A DNA stretch of 64,000 nucleotides from Schlegelella_A sp038234975 (GTDB taxonomy: Bacteria; Pseudomonadota; Gammaproteobacteria; Burkholderiales; Burkholderiaceae_C). Of this stretch, positions 17,432 to 26,038 are shown piece after piece (positions within the stretch are counted from its first letter, which is position 1; each line of letters starts with the position of its first letter). Position numbers and translations under genes: made by a program. The notes below the pieces were generated by a model. That model searched no databases. It was not told the origin of the DNA and was given only the letters and a program-made list of their open reading frames with translations. The DNA lies in NCBI GenBank assembly GCA_038234975.1, contig JBBSUK010000001.1:1-64000 (forward strand), given 5' to 3'.

Positions 17432-18040
17432 AATTTGCTCGGAGACTCAAGCAGTCAGCGTACGCACGCAGTGCCCATTGTCTCCTGGGGGTCAATAGTG
17501 GGGCAAGTGGGCAACGCGGGAAGCGGTTCGCCCAAGCCGGCAGCCGACACAGGTGGTCCCCCAAAAGGCGCCGCACCCATGGACTTGATCTTCTTGTCGC
17601 TGCGCTGAAGATGTCCTCGATCGCGTCGGCGAGAGAGACGGCGGTAGCGGACGTAATCCGCCCCCAATCTCGTGCGGATGACCGCTTCAGGCTGATCGCT
17701 GAAGGTCCGACTGCGCCGGCCCGGCCGTCAGCTCTCGACCGATCAGAGACATTGAGTTGTCAACACAGACAACCACAAAACGGTCGCTAGACAGGCATCG
17801 AAGGGCCCTAAGGCCAACGCCGAGCTCGGCGGCTACTTCGAGAAGGGCGCTGAGATCCGCGCCTGGGGCCGGGCGCTGCAACGCAACGGCACGACGGTCG
17901 TCGTCGTCGACGAGATCGGTTTCAGGAGGATTCGACCAACGAGAGGAAACTCGACGCTGCGATTCGTGTCCATCGGCAAACAAGGGCTCGAGCGAGACGC
18001 CCAAATCGGTTAGCGGATGCTGTATTTCGTGGAGGAACAG
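17432..18040. other. Loosely coding stretch downstream of tRNA-Val
   Basis: About 600 bases hold no intact recognisable gene. The first 320 bases show no frame with strong third-position GC bias. From about 17756 one forward frame becomes coding-like and is annotated as a remnant. I found no copy of the tRNA 3' end here by eye, so an attachment site pair is not shown. The lower packing compared with the rest of the window is the main observation. Confidence 0.6.
17756..18013 (+). pseudogene. Coding-like remnant lacking a start
   Basis: Between two in-frame stops this frame encodes 85 residues, including KANAELGGYFEKGAEIR and RNGTTVVVVDEIGF. From 17810 to 17925 almost every codon ends in G or C, as in real genes of this genome, but no ATG, GTG or TTG opens it. 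The carboxy-terminal part fades into non-coding character. It lies in the same frame as, and 27 bp before, the next small gene. I do not recognise the family. It is probably the left-over 3' part of a gene damaged by insertion or deletion next to the tRNA. Confidence 0.45.
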
Positions 18041-18277
18041 ATGGATCAGGATGTCTTCGAGGTGACGCCGACCGCGGCGCTGTCGGCAGCCACTGCGATG
18101 TTTCTGGAGCTGGCGGCCCTTCTTCACAAGCGAGGCTTGATTTCAGCCCCCGAACTTGGCAGGAACCTCCTGGCCGCGGCCGCCGAGGCGGGAGCAGATT
18201 CGAACGTGCGCTGCGTGGTCAGCACGCTGAGGGACGTCGGCCAGAGCTTGGTCGACGGATTCACCGACGCGCGCTGA
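18041..18277 (+). CDS. Small hypothetical protein
   Basis: The protein has 78 residues. A GGAGGAAC ribosome-binding stretch precedes the ATG at 18041. The sequence is Ala/Leu-rich and probably helical (AATAMFLELAALLHKRGLIS, then LGRNLLAAAAEAGADSNVR), ending with a helix LRDVGQSLVDGFTDAR. No domain is recognised and no signal or membrane segment is clear. It follows the gene remnant in the same frame and is likely the best-preserved gene of this patch. Confidence 0.65.
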   Translation: MDQDVFEVTPTAALSAATAMFLELAALLHKRGLISAPELGRNLLAAAAEAGADSNVRCVVSTLRDVGQSLVDGFTDAR

Positions 18278-18348
18278 TGGGCCGTTTCCCGTCCCCCCCT
18301 GTCAGAGTCGGCATTCGTCTCTGTTGAGTTGCCTGCCATCGGATGAAG

Positions 18349-18792
18349 CTATGGACGACTGTCTGTTCGCGGCGCTGGTTGGGTGTCCGCAAGGGCGGGA
18401 TCGCGACTGAAACGCGGCTCTATGTCCACGGTAACGACCGCTTCTTCCCGATTCCCCGGCGCGTACACCGTCTTTACGGTGCCGTAGCCGACTACGGTGG
18501 GGCTTTCGCCCACAAGTTCCAGAAGCGTGATTGCCGTCTCCGCCGGGACCTCGCCGATCCGCTTCCAGGCCTTCTTGAGGCCGAGGAGTGACCGGCATCG
18601 CAACCAAACCGATATGCGAGGGCTGCTATCGGTAATGCCGGCCTCGCGGCGCAACTCGACTCGAGAACCTTCGAAACAATGTTCCCGCACTATCGCTGCC
18701 CGGTCGGGAATCGTCGTCCCTCCGAGAATCGTAAAAACCGACGTCTTGCTGTGTGTCCGTTCGTCTGTGTCTAGCGTTGAGATCGAGGCCAT
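18349..18792 (-). CDS. HIRAN-domain-like protein
   Basis: The protein has 147 residues; the start at 18792 has a good GGAGG ribosome site. The central part fits the HIRAN pattern: a hydrophobic strand with Gly (VFTILGGTTIPDR), then EGSRVELRREAG, RISVWLR, and IGEVPAETAITLL, finishing with KTVYAPGNREEAVVTVDI. HIRAN domains recognise 3' ends of single-stranded DNA in eukaryotic Rad5/HLTF; bacterial stand-alone forms are poorly understood. There is no fused helicase or nuclease. It points left, away from the next small genes. The family call rests on pattern recognition by eye. Confidence 0.5.
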   Translation of the reverse strand: MASISTLDTDERTHSKTSVFTILGGTTIPDRAAIVREHCFEGSRVELRREAGITDSSPRISVWLRCRSLLGLKKAWKRIGEVPAETAITLLELVGESPTVVGYGTVKTVYAPGNREEAVVTVDIEPRFSRDPALADTQPAPRTDSRP

Positions 18793-18947
18793 GTCCCGAA
18801 CCTCCAGATGGAGTGAAGTTGCAGGCGACAGTGCGACGTGTGCGGCACGCGCCAACGCTGCGACCTGATAACCGTCCGACGCAAAAACGGCCGGGAACTG
18901 CGAGCACGCCCTCGCGCGCGGACAACGACGACCGCTTGACCGTTGCG

Positions 18948-19175
18948 CTACGACGTGCGCGGGGCCGGCGCGCTCGTCGCCTCATCAACAGGTTGCCGAG
19001 GTTGACCTGAACAGGAGAAGAAAGACGACATACGCTTCACGCGTCGCAACGCGTCCCGAGTCAAGAGGTAAGCCTCGATTTCCCTCTCCGTCATCGTACG
19101 GAGCTCGGCGCGTCGACTCATTGAGGTGCTGCGACGACTGCCATCGGACGGCAAACCGTTTGCGAAGTCAGCCAT
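18948..19175 (-). CDS. Small hypothetical basic protein
   Basis: The protein has 75 residues. The start is preceded by AAAGGAGAT, one of the strongest ribosome-binding sites in the window, which supports real translation. The sequence is Ser/Arg-rich with one helical segment (MTEREIEAYLLTRDALRRVKR) and no recognisable domain. It is downstream of the Hsp20-like gene on the same strand (132 bp gap). AT content here is clearly higher than in the housekeeping regions. Confidence 0.6.
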   Translation of the reverse strand: MADFANGLPSDGSRRSTSMSRRAELRTMTEREIEAYLLTRDALRRVKRMSSFFSCSGQPRQPVDEATSAPAPRTS

Positions 19176-19307
19176 GATCGATCTCCTTTCTCAGTGGCGG
19201 TGCGACGACGTCGGCCGACGCAAATCAAGCACAGAGGTCGGCCCAGGCAAATTTTAAGAAGCGTCGCGCGGTATTTCAAGAGGCGCTTGGTAGCAAGTGG
19301 CGTCTCC

Positions 19308-19631
19308 CTAGTTATTGGCCTTGATCTCTGCGTAGACCGACACGAGGGACGCGTGTCCGAGCTGGTCATTTGCGTTTGCATGGGCTTCTCCTTCAGCCGG
19401 CGGCGTGGCCACCCGGCGGAACGGCCCGTCGAATCGCTCCCGCGCGTAGCTGATGACGCCTTCTTGAGCATCGCCCTGGGATAGGCGCCTTTCGCCGGAC
19501 AGGACTAGCAGGCTTTTTTCGACGGTGACCTGGATCGACGAGGGGTCGATGCCAGGGTCGGAGGCATGAATCTCCAGCGCGTCCGCCCACGTGCCGAACT
19601 TCAGCGCCGGAAACGCGTCGGCATGCGACAC
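19308..19631 (-). CDS. Hsp20/alpha-crystallin-like small heat-shock protein, divergent or decayed
   Basis: The 107-residue frame shows the first half of an alpha-crystallin domain: DALEIHASDPGIDPSSIQVTV, LLVLSGERR and YARERFDGPFRRVATPP. The closing strand usually reading like NGVLTVTIPK is weakly represented (LGHASLVSVYAEIK). The only start is a GTG at 19631 with no clear ribosome site, yet the same frame stays open with plausible residues for about 35 codons upstream without an ATG. It may be a decayed gene with a lost amino terminus or an unusual start. Confidence 0.6.
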   Translation of the reverse strand: MSHADAFPALKFGTWADALEIHASDPGIDPSSIQVTVEKSLLVLSGERRLSQGDAQEGVISYARERFDGPFRRVATPPAEGEAHANANDQLGHASLVSVYAEIKANN

Positions 19632-19817
19632 GGCCCGAAGGCTCGAGCCGGCGCGGCCCCTGCTGAGCAGCTCGTGGAGGAAGGATCCGTCGGTGACGAG
19701 GACACCCCGGCTACCTCGGTTGCCCGGAGCTTGCTTTTTTGCCCCGCTGGTGCGCTAAAGTGGCGCGTTGCAGGACTTCGCCATCGGTCTTGGAAGTTGC
19801 AGAGGGGGGACTTTTTC

Positions 19818-20201
19818 ATGACCAGCAGCGTTTCGAAGGCGGTGCGCAAGGGCGCCCAGCCGTCGGCGAAGGCGGCCAAACAGGTGCCTCGAAAGGCGCC
19901 TTCCGGATCTCCGAGTCCGCGCAAGAAGTCGAAGGTCGACATCGCGATCGCGAAAAAGCTTGCGCCTGCGGCAGCGATCGCGCTGCTCGATAAAACCAAT
20001 CAGGCCTCGGATGCGCTGGCACCCGCGCTGGATATCTTGGGCGCTGGCGTTTCACGGGCGGAGGCCGACGGCAAGATCCGCGTCCAACTGGCCTTCGATG
20101 GCGGCGAGATTCTTCCGGTCGAAATGAGCGCGCAAGCCGGTAAAGCTCTCGCAGCGGGTCTGTCCGAGGAGCTTGGCGCCAAGCCCAAGTCCAAACGGTA
20201 A
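19818..20201 (+). CDS. Hypothetical Lys/Ala-rich protein
   Basis: The protein has 127 residues; AGAGGGGGGAC upstream of the ATG serves as ribosome site, and TTGCTT (19731) with TAAAGT (19756) is a possible but widely spaced promoter. The first 50 residues are basic (many Lys, Ser, Pro), likely disordered or nucleic-acid binding; the second half is Ala-rich with a short beta-like stretch (KIRVQLAFDGGEILPVEM). No family is recognised. It converges on the receiver gene. Confidence 0.6.
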   Translation: MTSSVSKAVRKGAQPSAKAAKQVPRKAPSGSPSPRKKSKVDIAIAKKLAPAAAIALLDKTNQASDALAPALDILGAGVSRAEADGKIRVQLAFDGGEILPVEMSAQAGKALAAGLSEELGAKPKSKR

Positions 20202-20230
20202 CGACTGACGCTGTGGCGTCACGGGCAAAG

Positions 20231-20611
20231 TTACATTGGTTCACCGCTGTCGAGACGGGAACAGAATTCGATCAGATCCTCGATCTCGTTCGATTTGTCG
20301 AAGACACGGCGCGCTCCCAGGTCCGTGCACTTCCTTTTCATTTCGACGGTCACGTAGTTGCTGAGCACGACCGCGACGATGGGAGTCAGGTTGGCGCATG
20401 CGCCCAGTACACCCAAGCCGCTGCCTCGTTCCAGGAAAATGTCGATCACTACCAGGTCACAACCGTTGCGGTTTTCACTGAGCCACTCGACGGCGCGGCA
20501 CTCCGTCGCTGCGAAACCCACCACTTGCACCGGGGCAAGCTCTTCAAGCGCCTCGATCACACTCTCCCTGATCAAGGCGTTGTCCTCGACAAGAAGAACT
20601 CTGATGGTCAT
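20231..20611 (-). CDS. Stand-alone receiver-domain response regulator
   Basis: The protein has 126 residues and contains only a receiver domain: acidic pair Glu9-Asp10, phosphoacceptor Asp57 in VVIDIFLERGSG, Ser84 (VVLSNY) and Lys106 (VFDKS). There is no output domain and no partner kinase nearby. Such proteins relay phosphate or act by protein contact. An upstream in-frame extension is not receiver-like. It lies at the edge of the accessory patch. Confidence 0.85.
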   Translation of the reverse strand: MTIRVLLVEDNALIRESVIEALEELAPVQVVGFAATECRAVEWLSENRNGCDLVVIDIFLERGSGLGVLGACANLTPIVAVVLSNYVTVEMKRKCTDLGARRVFDKSNEIEDLIEFCSRLDSGEPM

Positions 20612-20864
20612 GCGGCAGCGCGTCCAACGACGAGTAGACGAAGACAACGGGCGGTAGCCTAAGCGTGCCTGCTTGCAGCCCGACGTAGGACATGAGCGCG
20701 TTTGTCTGCCACTCATTTTTCGTTCGGGTTCCGCGGTGGTAACAGCCGCAAAGCGGCTGTCGTGAACGCCCGGAAGTGGCCGAAAGCCGCCGTTGCAAGA
20801 ATCCCGCTCGACCGCGACGGTGAATCACACGGCGCGCGCACCCTGTCGCCGCGATACTGCGTGA

Positions 20865-21605
20865 ATGACGACCACGACGACGACCTCCACTCCCGCCCTT
20901 GTTCTTCTTCACTTCTTCGGCAATTCGCATCGAGAGTGGGAGCGCATGGCACCGCGGCTTGCTATTCGACATCGCCTGCTGATGTTTGACATGCCCGGCT
21001 TCGGCGATGCCGCCGCGTTAGGCGCCCTCGATGTGGCGGCCATGGCCGACCACGTCGACCGACAGATCCGTGCCGCCGGCATTGAGCATTGCGTCGTCGT
21101 CGGTCACTCGATGACGGGCAAGATCAGTTGCGCGCTCGCGAGCCGCAAACCCGACTACCTGCGCGGGCTCATCCTCGTGACACCGTCGCCGCCCCCGCCC
21201 GAGCCGTTCACCGACGAAGTCCGCAAGCGACTCATGGCTTTCGACGGAAGCCGCGATGCTGCGGCTGCTTACGTAGACGGCATCACCGCCGAGCAGTTGC
21301 CCGACGAGTGGCGCGAACCGGCGATCGCGGATGCGATGCGAGCTTCCCTCGTCGCCTGGAAGACCTGGATATCGACCACGAGCCAGGAAGACTGGTCGGG
21401 CCGGGTGGGCGTGCTGTCCTTGCCCGTACGGGTCATCGCCGGCGCGGACGACCCGTCACTCGGAGCCGACATCCAGCGCCGACTCACGATGCCGCACCTG
21501 GGGCAGGGCGAGTTGAAGGTGATTGCCGGAGGACACGTACTGCCCCTGGAAAACCCGCAGGCGCTGACAGAAGCAATCGAATCCTTCGGTCCCTGCGCGG
21601 CTTAG
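20865..21605 (+). CDS. Alpha/beta hydrolase
   Basis: The protein has 246 residues. ALVLLHFFGNSHREW is the oxyanion region (HF in place of the usual HG), GHSMTG carries the nucleophilic Ser, GADDPSLG the acid and GGHVLPLENP the His. The first seven residues are mostly Thr, so the true start may be a little downstream. Substrate is unknown. It stands alone, before the antiporter gene on the same strand with about 110 bp between. Confidence 0.87.
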   Translation: MTTTTTTSTPALVLLHFFGNSHREWERMAPRLAIRHRLLMFDMPGFGDAAALGALDVAAMADHVDRQIRAAGIEHCVVVGHSMTGKISCALASRKPDYLRGLILVTPSPPPPEPFTDEVRKRLMAFDGSRDAAAAYVDGITAEQLPDEWREPAIADAMRASLVAWKTWISTTSQEDWSGRVGVLSLPVRVIAGADDPSLGADIQRRLTMPHLGQGELKVIAGGHVLPLENPQALTEAIESFGPCAA

Positions 21606-21714
21606 GTCGCGCCGACCTTGCGGCGCCTCCTAGGAGTCAACGAGCCGGGCGGCCGTCAAGATGGTCGTGGCAGCGGCAGCGTCAGTTCGCGCTCATTGCA
21701 GAATCGCGGCACCC

Positions 21715-22974
21715 ATGAGCCCTACCAGCATCCAGATCGCCGCCGCCGCGCTGTTCGCGATCGCCCTCGCGCACACCTTCTCGACCGGCATCTTCCAGCG
21801 CCTGGCGACGCGCTACCCGTCGCACTCGGGCGTCTTCCACCTGCTCGGCGAGGTCGAGGTGGTGTTCGGGTTCTGGGCGCTGGTGCTGGTGCTGGTGATC
21901 TTCGTCCTCGAGGGCCGCACCGCGGCGGTCGGCTATGTCGACGGCCGCAACTTCACCGAGCCGCTGTTCGTGTTCGCGATCATGGTCATCGCCGGCTGCC
22001 GCCCGATCGGCGTCCTCGCGGCGCGCATCGTCGACACGATCGCGCACGTGGTTCCGATCGACACGCGGCTGGCCAGCTACTTTCTCTCGCTCTCGCTGCT
22101 GCCCCTGTTCGGCTCGCTGATCACCGAGCCGGCTGCGATGACGCTGGCCGCGCTGATGCTGCGCGACCGGGTGCTGCATCCGGACGTGTCGCAGCGACTG
22201 AAATACGCGACCATCGGCGTGCTGTTCGTCAATGTCTCGATCGGCGGGACGCTGACGCATTTCGCGGCGCCGCCCGTGCTGATGGTCGCTGCCAAGTGGG
22301 GCTGGGACCTGCAGTTCATGCTGACGCACTTCGGCTGGAAGTCGACGACGGCCGTCGTCTTCAACGCGCTCGTCGTCACGCTGCTGTTCCGGCGCGAGGT
22401 GATGGCCGCCGAGCCGCCGCCGTCCGACCGGGTGACGCCACCAACGCCGCTCTCGGCGATCGTGGTGAGCATGCTGTTCCTGATCGGCGTCGTCGCCTTC
22501 GCCCATCACCCCGCGGTGTTCATGGGCCTGCTCCTGTTCTTCCTCGGCTACAGCGCCGCCTATCCCGAGCACCAGGACCAGCTGATCCTGCGCGAGTCGC
22601 TGCTCGTCGCCTTCTTCCTCGCCGGACTCGTCGTCCTCGGAGGCCTGCAGGCGTGGTGGCTGAGTCCGGTGCTCACGTCGTTCAGCCCGCGCGAGGTCTA
22701 CTTCGCCGCGACCGCGCTCACCGCCGTCACCGACAACGCCGCGCTCACCTACCTGGGATCGCTCGTGGAAGGCCTCAGCGACGAGTTCAAGTACTCGCTC
22801 GTCGCCGGCGCCGTGACGGGTGGCGGACTCACGGTGATCGCCAACGCGCCGAACCCTGCCGGCTTCTCCATCCTGCGCGGACAGTTTCGCAACGGCGCCA
22901 TCAACCCCCTGAAGCTGCTCGCCGCGGCCGCGCTGCCGACGCTGGTGGCGATCGCCGCCTTCGAGTTGTTGTAG
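21715..22974 (+). CDS. Putative Na+/H+ antiporter family membrane protein
   Basis: The protein has 419 residues and about ten to eleven transmembrane segments. It matches the putative Na+/H+ antiporter family (PF07399 type): early FAIALAHTFSTGIFQ, a conserved LITEPAAMTLAALML and a late TALTAVTDNAALTYLGSL with charged and polar residues inside helices, then TVIANAPNPAGFSIL. The ion is inferred only from family naming. It ends 100 bp before the sigma-54 response regulator gene, and no regulatory link is shown. Confidence 0.82.
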   Translation: MSPTSIQIAAAALFAIALAHTFSTGIFQRLATRYPSHSGVFHLLGEVEVVFGFWALVLVLVIFVLEGRTAAVGYVDGRNFTEPLFVFAIMVIAGCRPIGVLAARIVDTIAHVVPIDTRLASYFLSLSLLPLFGSLITEPAAMTLAALMLRDRVLHPDVSQRLKYATIGVLFVNVSIGGTLTHFAAPPVLMVAAKWGWDLQFMLTHFGWKSTTAVVFNALVVTLLFRREVMAAEPPPSDRVTPPTPLSAIVVSMLFLIGVVAFAHHPAVFMGLLLFFLGYSAAYPEHQDQLILRESLLVAFFLAGLVVLGGLQAWWLSPVLTSFSPREVYFAATALTAVTDNAALTYLGSLVEGLSDEFKYSLVAGAVTGGGLTVIANAPNPAGFSILRGQFRNGAINPLKLLAAAALPTLVAIAAFELL

Positions 22975-23015
22975 GCGGCTTCCTACCCCAGCGCCCGCCG
23001 CGACAGGGTTGTTGG

Positions 23016-23031
23016 TGGCAGACGGCGTGCC
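23016..23031 (+). promoter_or_regulatory. Candidate sigma-54 (-24/-12) promoter of the response regulator gene
   Basis: TGGCAGACGGCGTGCC keeps the invariant GG and GC with 10 bases between them and matches TGGCA at -24 and TGC at -12. Transcription would start near 23042, leaving a leader of about 33 bases before the GTG start at 23075. The match is weaker than the one at rpoN. Confidence 0.5.
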
Positions 23032-23074
23032 TACGATGGCCCCGCCCCAACCCTAGAACCACCAGGATCCGTCC

Positions 23075-24469
23075 GTGCCCCACGCCCTGCTCGTCGACGA
23101 CGACGCCGACGCCGCCGAAACCATGGCGATGCTGATTGCCGCCGAAGGCTGCACGGTTGCAACCGCCGGCAGCCTTCGCGACGCGAGGCGGCAGATCGCG
23201 CTGCAGGAACCCGATCTCGTCCTGCTCGACCTCATGCTGCCGGACGGCAACGGCATGGATCTGTTCGACGACGCCAAGGCCTTGCCGAACACCGAGCTCG
23301 TGCTGATCACCGGCCACGCCAGCCTCGAGACGTCGATCCAGGCACTGCGGATGGGCGCGGCCGACTACCTCGTCAAGCCGGTGAGCCTGAAGCAGTTGCA
23401 GGGCGTTCTCAAGCGGGCGATGCGGCCCGATGCGCTCAAGGCCGTCGCCGGCGGACTGCGCACGCAGCTCGACGCCGAAGGGCACTTCGGCTCGCTGTGG
23501 GGCCGCTCGCCGGCGATGCTGCGCGTCTACGACCAGATCGAACGCGTCGCGAGGACGGCGATTTCCGTCTTCGTCACCGGCGAGAGCGGCACCGGCAAGG
23601 AACTCGTCGCCAGGACCGTCCACGAGCTCAGCCGGCGGCGCAAGCAACCTTTCCTCGCGGTCAACTGCGGCGCCATATCGCCGCACCTCATGGAAAGCGA
23701 GATCTTCGGCCACGAGAAAGGGAGCTTCACGGGGGCCGATCGTCAGCATCTGGGCTTTTTCGAGCGCACGAGCGGCGGTACGCTGCTGCTCGACGAGATC
23801 ACCGAGATGCCGCTAGAGCTGCAGGTCAAGCTACTGCGCGTGCTCGAAACCGGCACGTTCATGCGCGTCGGTTCAACCCAGACGCAGGAGACCGACGTGC
23901 GCATCATCGCGGCAACCAACCGGGTCCCGACCCAGGCGGTCGCCATCGGCAAGCTCCGCGAGGATCTGCTCTACCGCCTCAACGTGTTCCCCATTCACCT
24001 GCCGCCGCTGCGCGACCGGCCCGGTGATGTCGCGCTGATCGCCGAACATTTCCTGGCCCAGATCGGCGAGCGCGAGGGCGCAGAGAAGCGCTACGCGCCG
24101 GGGCTGGTCGACCTGCTCGCCGCAGAGCGATGGCCGGGCAACGTGCGCGAACTGCGCAACGCGATCTACCGCGCCTGGGTGATGGCGCCGGGCTCGACCA
24201 TCGACGCGGCAGCGCTCGCCCAGCCGGGCGGAGTGGACGCCGACGACGCGCCGCCCGACTCGATGCGGATCCGGATCGGCACGTCGCTCTCGGACGTCGA
24301 CCGCCTGGTCACGCTGGCCACCTTCGAGCATCACGGTCGGCACAAGGAGAGGACCGCGGCCACCCTCGGGATCAGCGTGAAGACGCTCTACAACCGCCTG
24401 AAGGATTACGCCGCCGACGACGACGACATCGCGGTCAGCCAGACGGGCGCGCTCGACGAAGCCACCTGA
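23075..24469 (+). CDS. NtrC-family sigma-54-dependent response regulator
   Basis: The protein has 464 residues with a GTG start preceded by AGGA. The receiver (1-110) has Asp8-10 and phosphoacceptor Asp52 (LLDLMLPDGNG). The AAA+ domain has Walker A GESGTGKE (169-176), GSFTGA (216-221; Ser replaces Ala of the usual GAFTGA loop that touches sigma-54) and the sensor motifs RPGDV and WPGNVREL. A Fis-like helix-turn-helix (ERTAATLGISVKTLYNRL) closes the protein. It activates sigma-54 promoters when phosphorylated. The convergent kinase and the sigma-54 gene next to it are its likely partners. Confidence 0.93.
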   Translation: MPHALLVDDDADAAETMAMLIAAEGCTVATAGSLRDARRQIALQEPDLVLLDLMLPDGNGMDLFDDAKALPNTELVLITGHASLETSIQALRMGAADYLVKPVSLKQLQGVLKRAMRPDALKAVAGGLRTQLDAEGHFGSLWGRSPAMLRVYDQIERVARTAISVFVTGESGTGKELVARTVHELSRRRKQPFLAVNCGAISPHLMESEIFGHEKGSFTGADRQHLGFFERTSGGTLLLDEITEMPLELQVKLLRVLETGTFMRVGSTQTQETDVRIIAATNRVPTQAVAIGKLREDLLYRLNVFPIHLPPLRDRPGDVALIAEHFLAQIGEREGAEKRYAPGLVDLLAAERWPGNVRELRNAIYRAWVMAPGSTIDAAALAQPGGVDADDAPPDSMRIRIGTSLSDVDRLVTLATFEHHGRHKERTAATLGISVKTLYNRLKDYAADDDDIAVSQTGALDEAT

Positions 24470-24485
24470 CGCTGCGTGGCGTCAG
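24466..24485. terminator. Hairpin between the convergent regulator and kinase genes
   Basis: CTGACGC and GCGTCAG form a 7-bp stem around TGCGTG, spanning both stop codons. There is no T-run on either side, so termination is uncertain. Confidence 0.3.
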
Positions 24486-26038
24486 GGCGTCAGGCGCAGA
24501 AGGCGCGCCAGGCTGTCGGACTGCACCGGCTTGACGAGGAAGGCGTCGAAACCGGCGTCGATCGCGCGTCGATGGTCGTCCTCGGTCGCGTGACCGGTGA
24601 GCGCCGCCAGGACGACCCCGCGGCCCAGCTTCTCGCGCAGCGCCCGGGCCAGCGTCAGGCCGTCCATGCCCGGCAGACCGAGGTCGCACAGGACGATCTG
24701 CGGGCGCATGGAATCGGCCGCGACGAGCGCCTCGGCGGCGTTGCCGGCCGTTGCGACCTCATTGCCCCACAGCGCCATCTGCAGGCGCAGGCTTTCGAGG
24801 GCGTCGGCGTTGTCTTCGACGATGAGGACACGGTGGCTGTCGCGCATCGCCCGTCCGGCCGGCGTCGCGGCAACGGCTTGCGCGCCATCGTCGTCGAGCA
24901 GTGGCAGCCAGAGGATCACCTCGGTGCCCCGTCCCGCGCCCTCGCTGTGCGCCTCGACGTCGCCGCCGTGCAGTTGCGCGATGCGACGTGCCAGACTGAG
25001 GCCGACGCCGAGGCCGCCGACCGTTCGCCCGAAGGCCTGGTCGCCCTGGGAGAACAGCTCGAAGGCATGCGGCAGGAAGGCGGCATCGATGCCGCGGCCA
25101 CGGTCGGCCACCGTCACGTGCACCGTCTTCGCCATCCGCCGCAGCGTGATCGTGATCGGACCCGGCTCGGGACTGAACTTGGCGGCGTTGTCGATGACCA
25201 TGCCCAGCGCCTGCGCGAGTCGGCCCAGATCACCGCAAACGAACAGCCCTTCGTCGACGATTCGAACGTCGAGCTTGTGACCTCCTGCGGTGATGCGATC
25301 GTGGCAGCGCGCCACCGCGGCCTGCACCACGCTCTCCATCGAAGCCGGCTCGCGCACCAGCGAGATCTGCCCCTGGGCGGCACGCGTCGCGTCGACCAGT
25401 TCCTCGATCAGCCGGCCGAGCTTGCCGACCTGGCGCTCGATGATCTCGCGCAGCCGGACGAGGATCGGGTTGCTGTGCTCGAGGCTGCGCAGCACGCTGG
25501 CGGCGTTGGAGATCGGCGCAAGCGGATTGCGCATCTCGTGCGACAAGGTGGCGAGGAACTGAGCCTGACGGCGCTCGGCCAGCCGCAACGCGCGGGTTCG
25601 CTCGGCAAGCGCTTCCTCGAGGCCCTTGCGATCCTCGATGTCGACGAGGCTGCCGACATAGCCGAGGACCCTGCCGGAGGCGTCGAGGCGAGGCACGCCC
25701 TGGTCGAACATCCACCGGTAGTGGCCGTCGTGTCGGCGCAGGCGGATGTCCATCTCGTACGGCGTGCCGGCCTCGAAGCTCGTCGCGCGTATGCCGACAC
25801 AGCGCTCGAGGTCTTCGGGGTGGACGACATCGAGCCAGCGCGCTCCGCGGAGCGACCGGGTCGGCTCGCCGGTGAAGGTCGTCCAGGCAGGGTTGATCCA
25901 GTCGAGGTCGCCGTCGAGCGTCGCGCTCCAGATCAGCGCCGGGACGGTAGCCGCGACGTCGGCCGCACGCGGACCGGCGGCGCCTTCCAGGCGCTCCGGA
26001 TCGTTCGTCCCCTCGGCAGAGGCAGGGGCGCCAGCCAT
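24482..26038 (-). CDS. PAS hybrid sensor histidine kinase
   Basis: The protein has 518 residues without obvious transmembrane segments, so it is probably cytoplasmic. A PAS/PAC domain (about 30-140, with IWSATLDGDLDWINPAW and GYVGSLVDIEDRK) is followed by HisKA (His167 in LATLSHEMRNPLAP), an ATPase domain (DNAAKFS, DRGRGID, GGLGVGLSLA) and a carboxy-terminal receiver (RVLIVEDNADA, CDLGLPGMDG, VKPVQ). Its ATG overlaps the rpoN stop (ATGA), so kinase and sigma factor are translated from one message. It converges on the sigma-54 response regulator, its likely target. Confidence 0.92.
   Translation of the reverse strand: MAGAPASAEGTNDPERLEGAAGPRAADVAATVPALIWSATLDGDLDWINPAWTTFTGEPTRSLRGARWLDVVHPEDLERCVGIRATSFEAGTPYEMDIRLRRHDGHYRWMFDQGVPRLDASGRVLGYVGSLVDIEDRKGLEEALAERTRALRLAERRQAQFLATLSHEMRNPLAPISNAASVLRSLEHSNPILVRLREIIERQVGKLGRLIEELVDATRAAQGQISLVREPASMESVVQAAVARCHDRITAGGHKLDVRIVDEGLFVCGDLGRLAQALGMVIDNAAKFSPEPGPITITLRRMAKTVHVTVADRGRGIDAAFLPHAFELFSQGDQAFGRTVGGLGVGLSLARRIAQLHGGDVEAHSEGAGRGTEVILWLPLLDDDGAQAVAATPAGRAMRDSHRVLIVEDNADALESLRLQMALWGNEVATAGNAAEALVAADSMRPQIVLCDLGLPGMDGLTLARALREKLGRGVVLAALTGHATEDDHRRAIDAGFDAFLVKPVQSDSLARLLRLTP

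Noticed and set aside
17274..17576. Minus-strand frame reading GLEPTTPTMSRWCSNQLSYAP
   Set aside because: This is the known false protein made by translating the antisense strand of a tRNA gene; it covers tRNA-Val.
17432..20864. Prophage or integrative element with attachment repeats
   Set aside because: No integrase, no phage structural genes and no second copy of the tRNA 3' end were seen.
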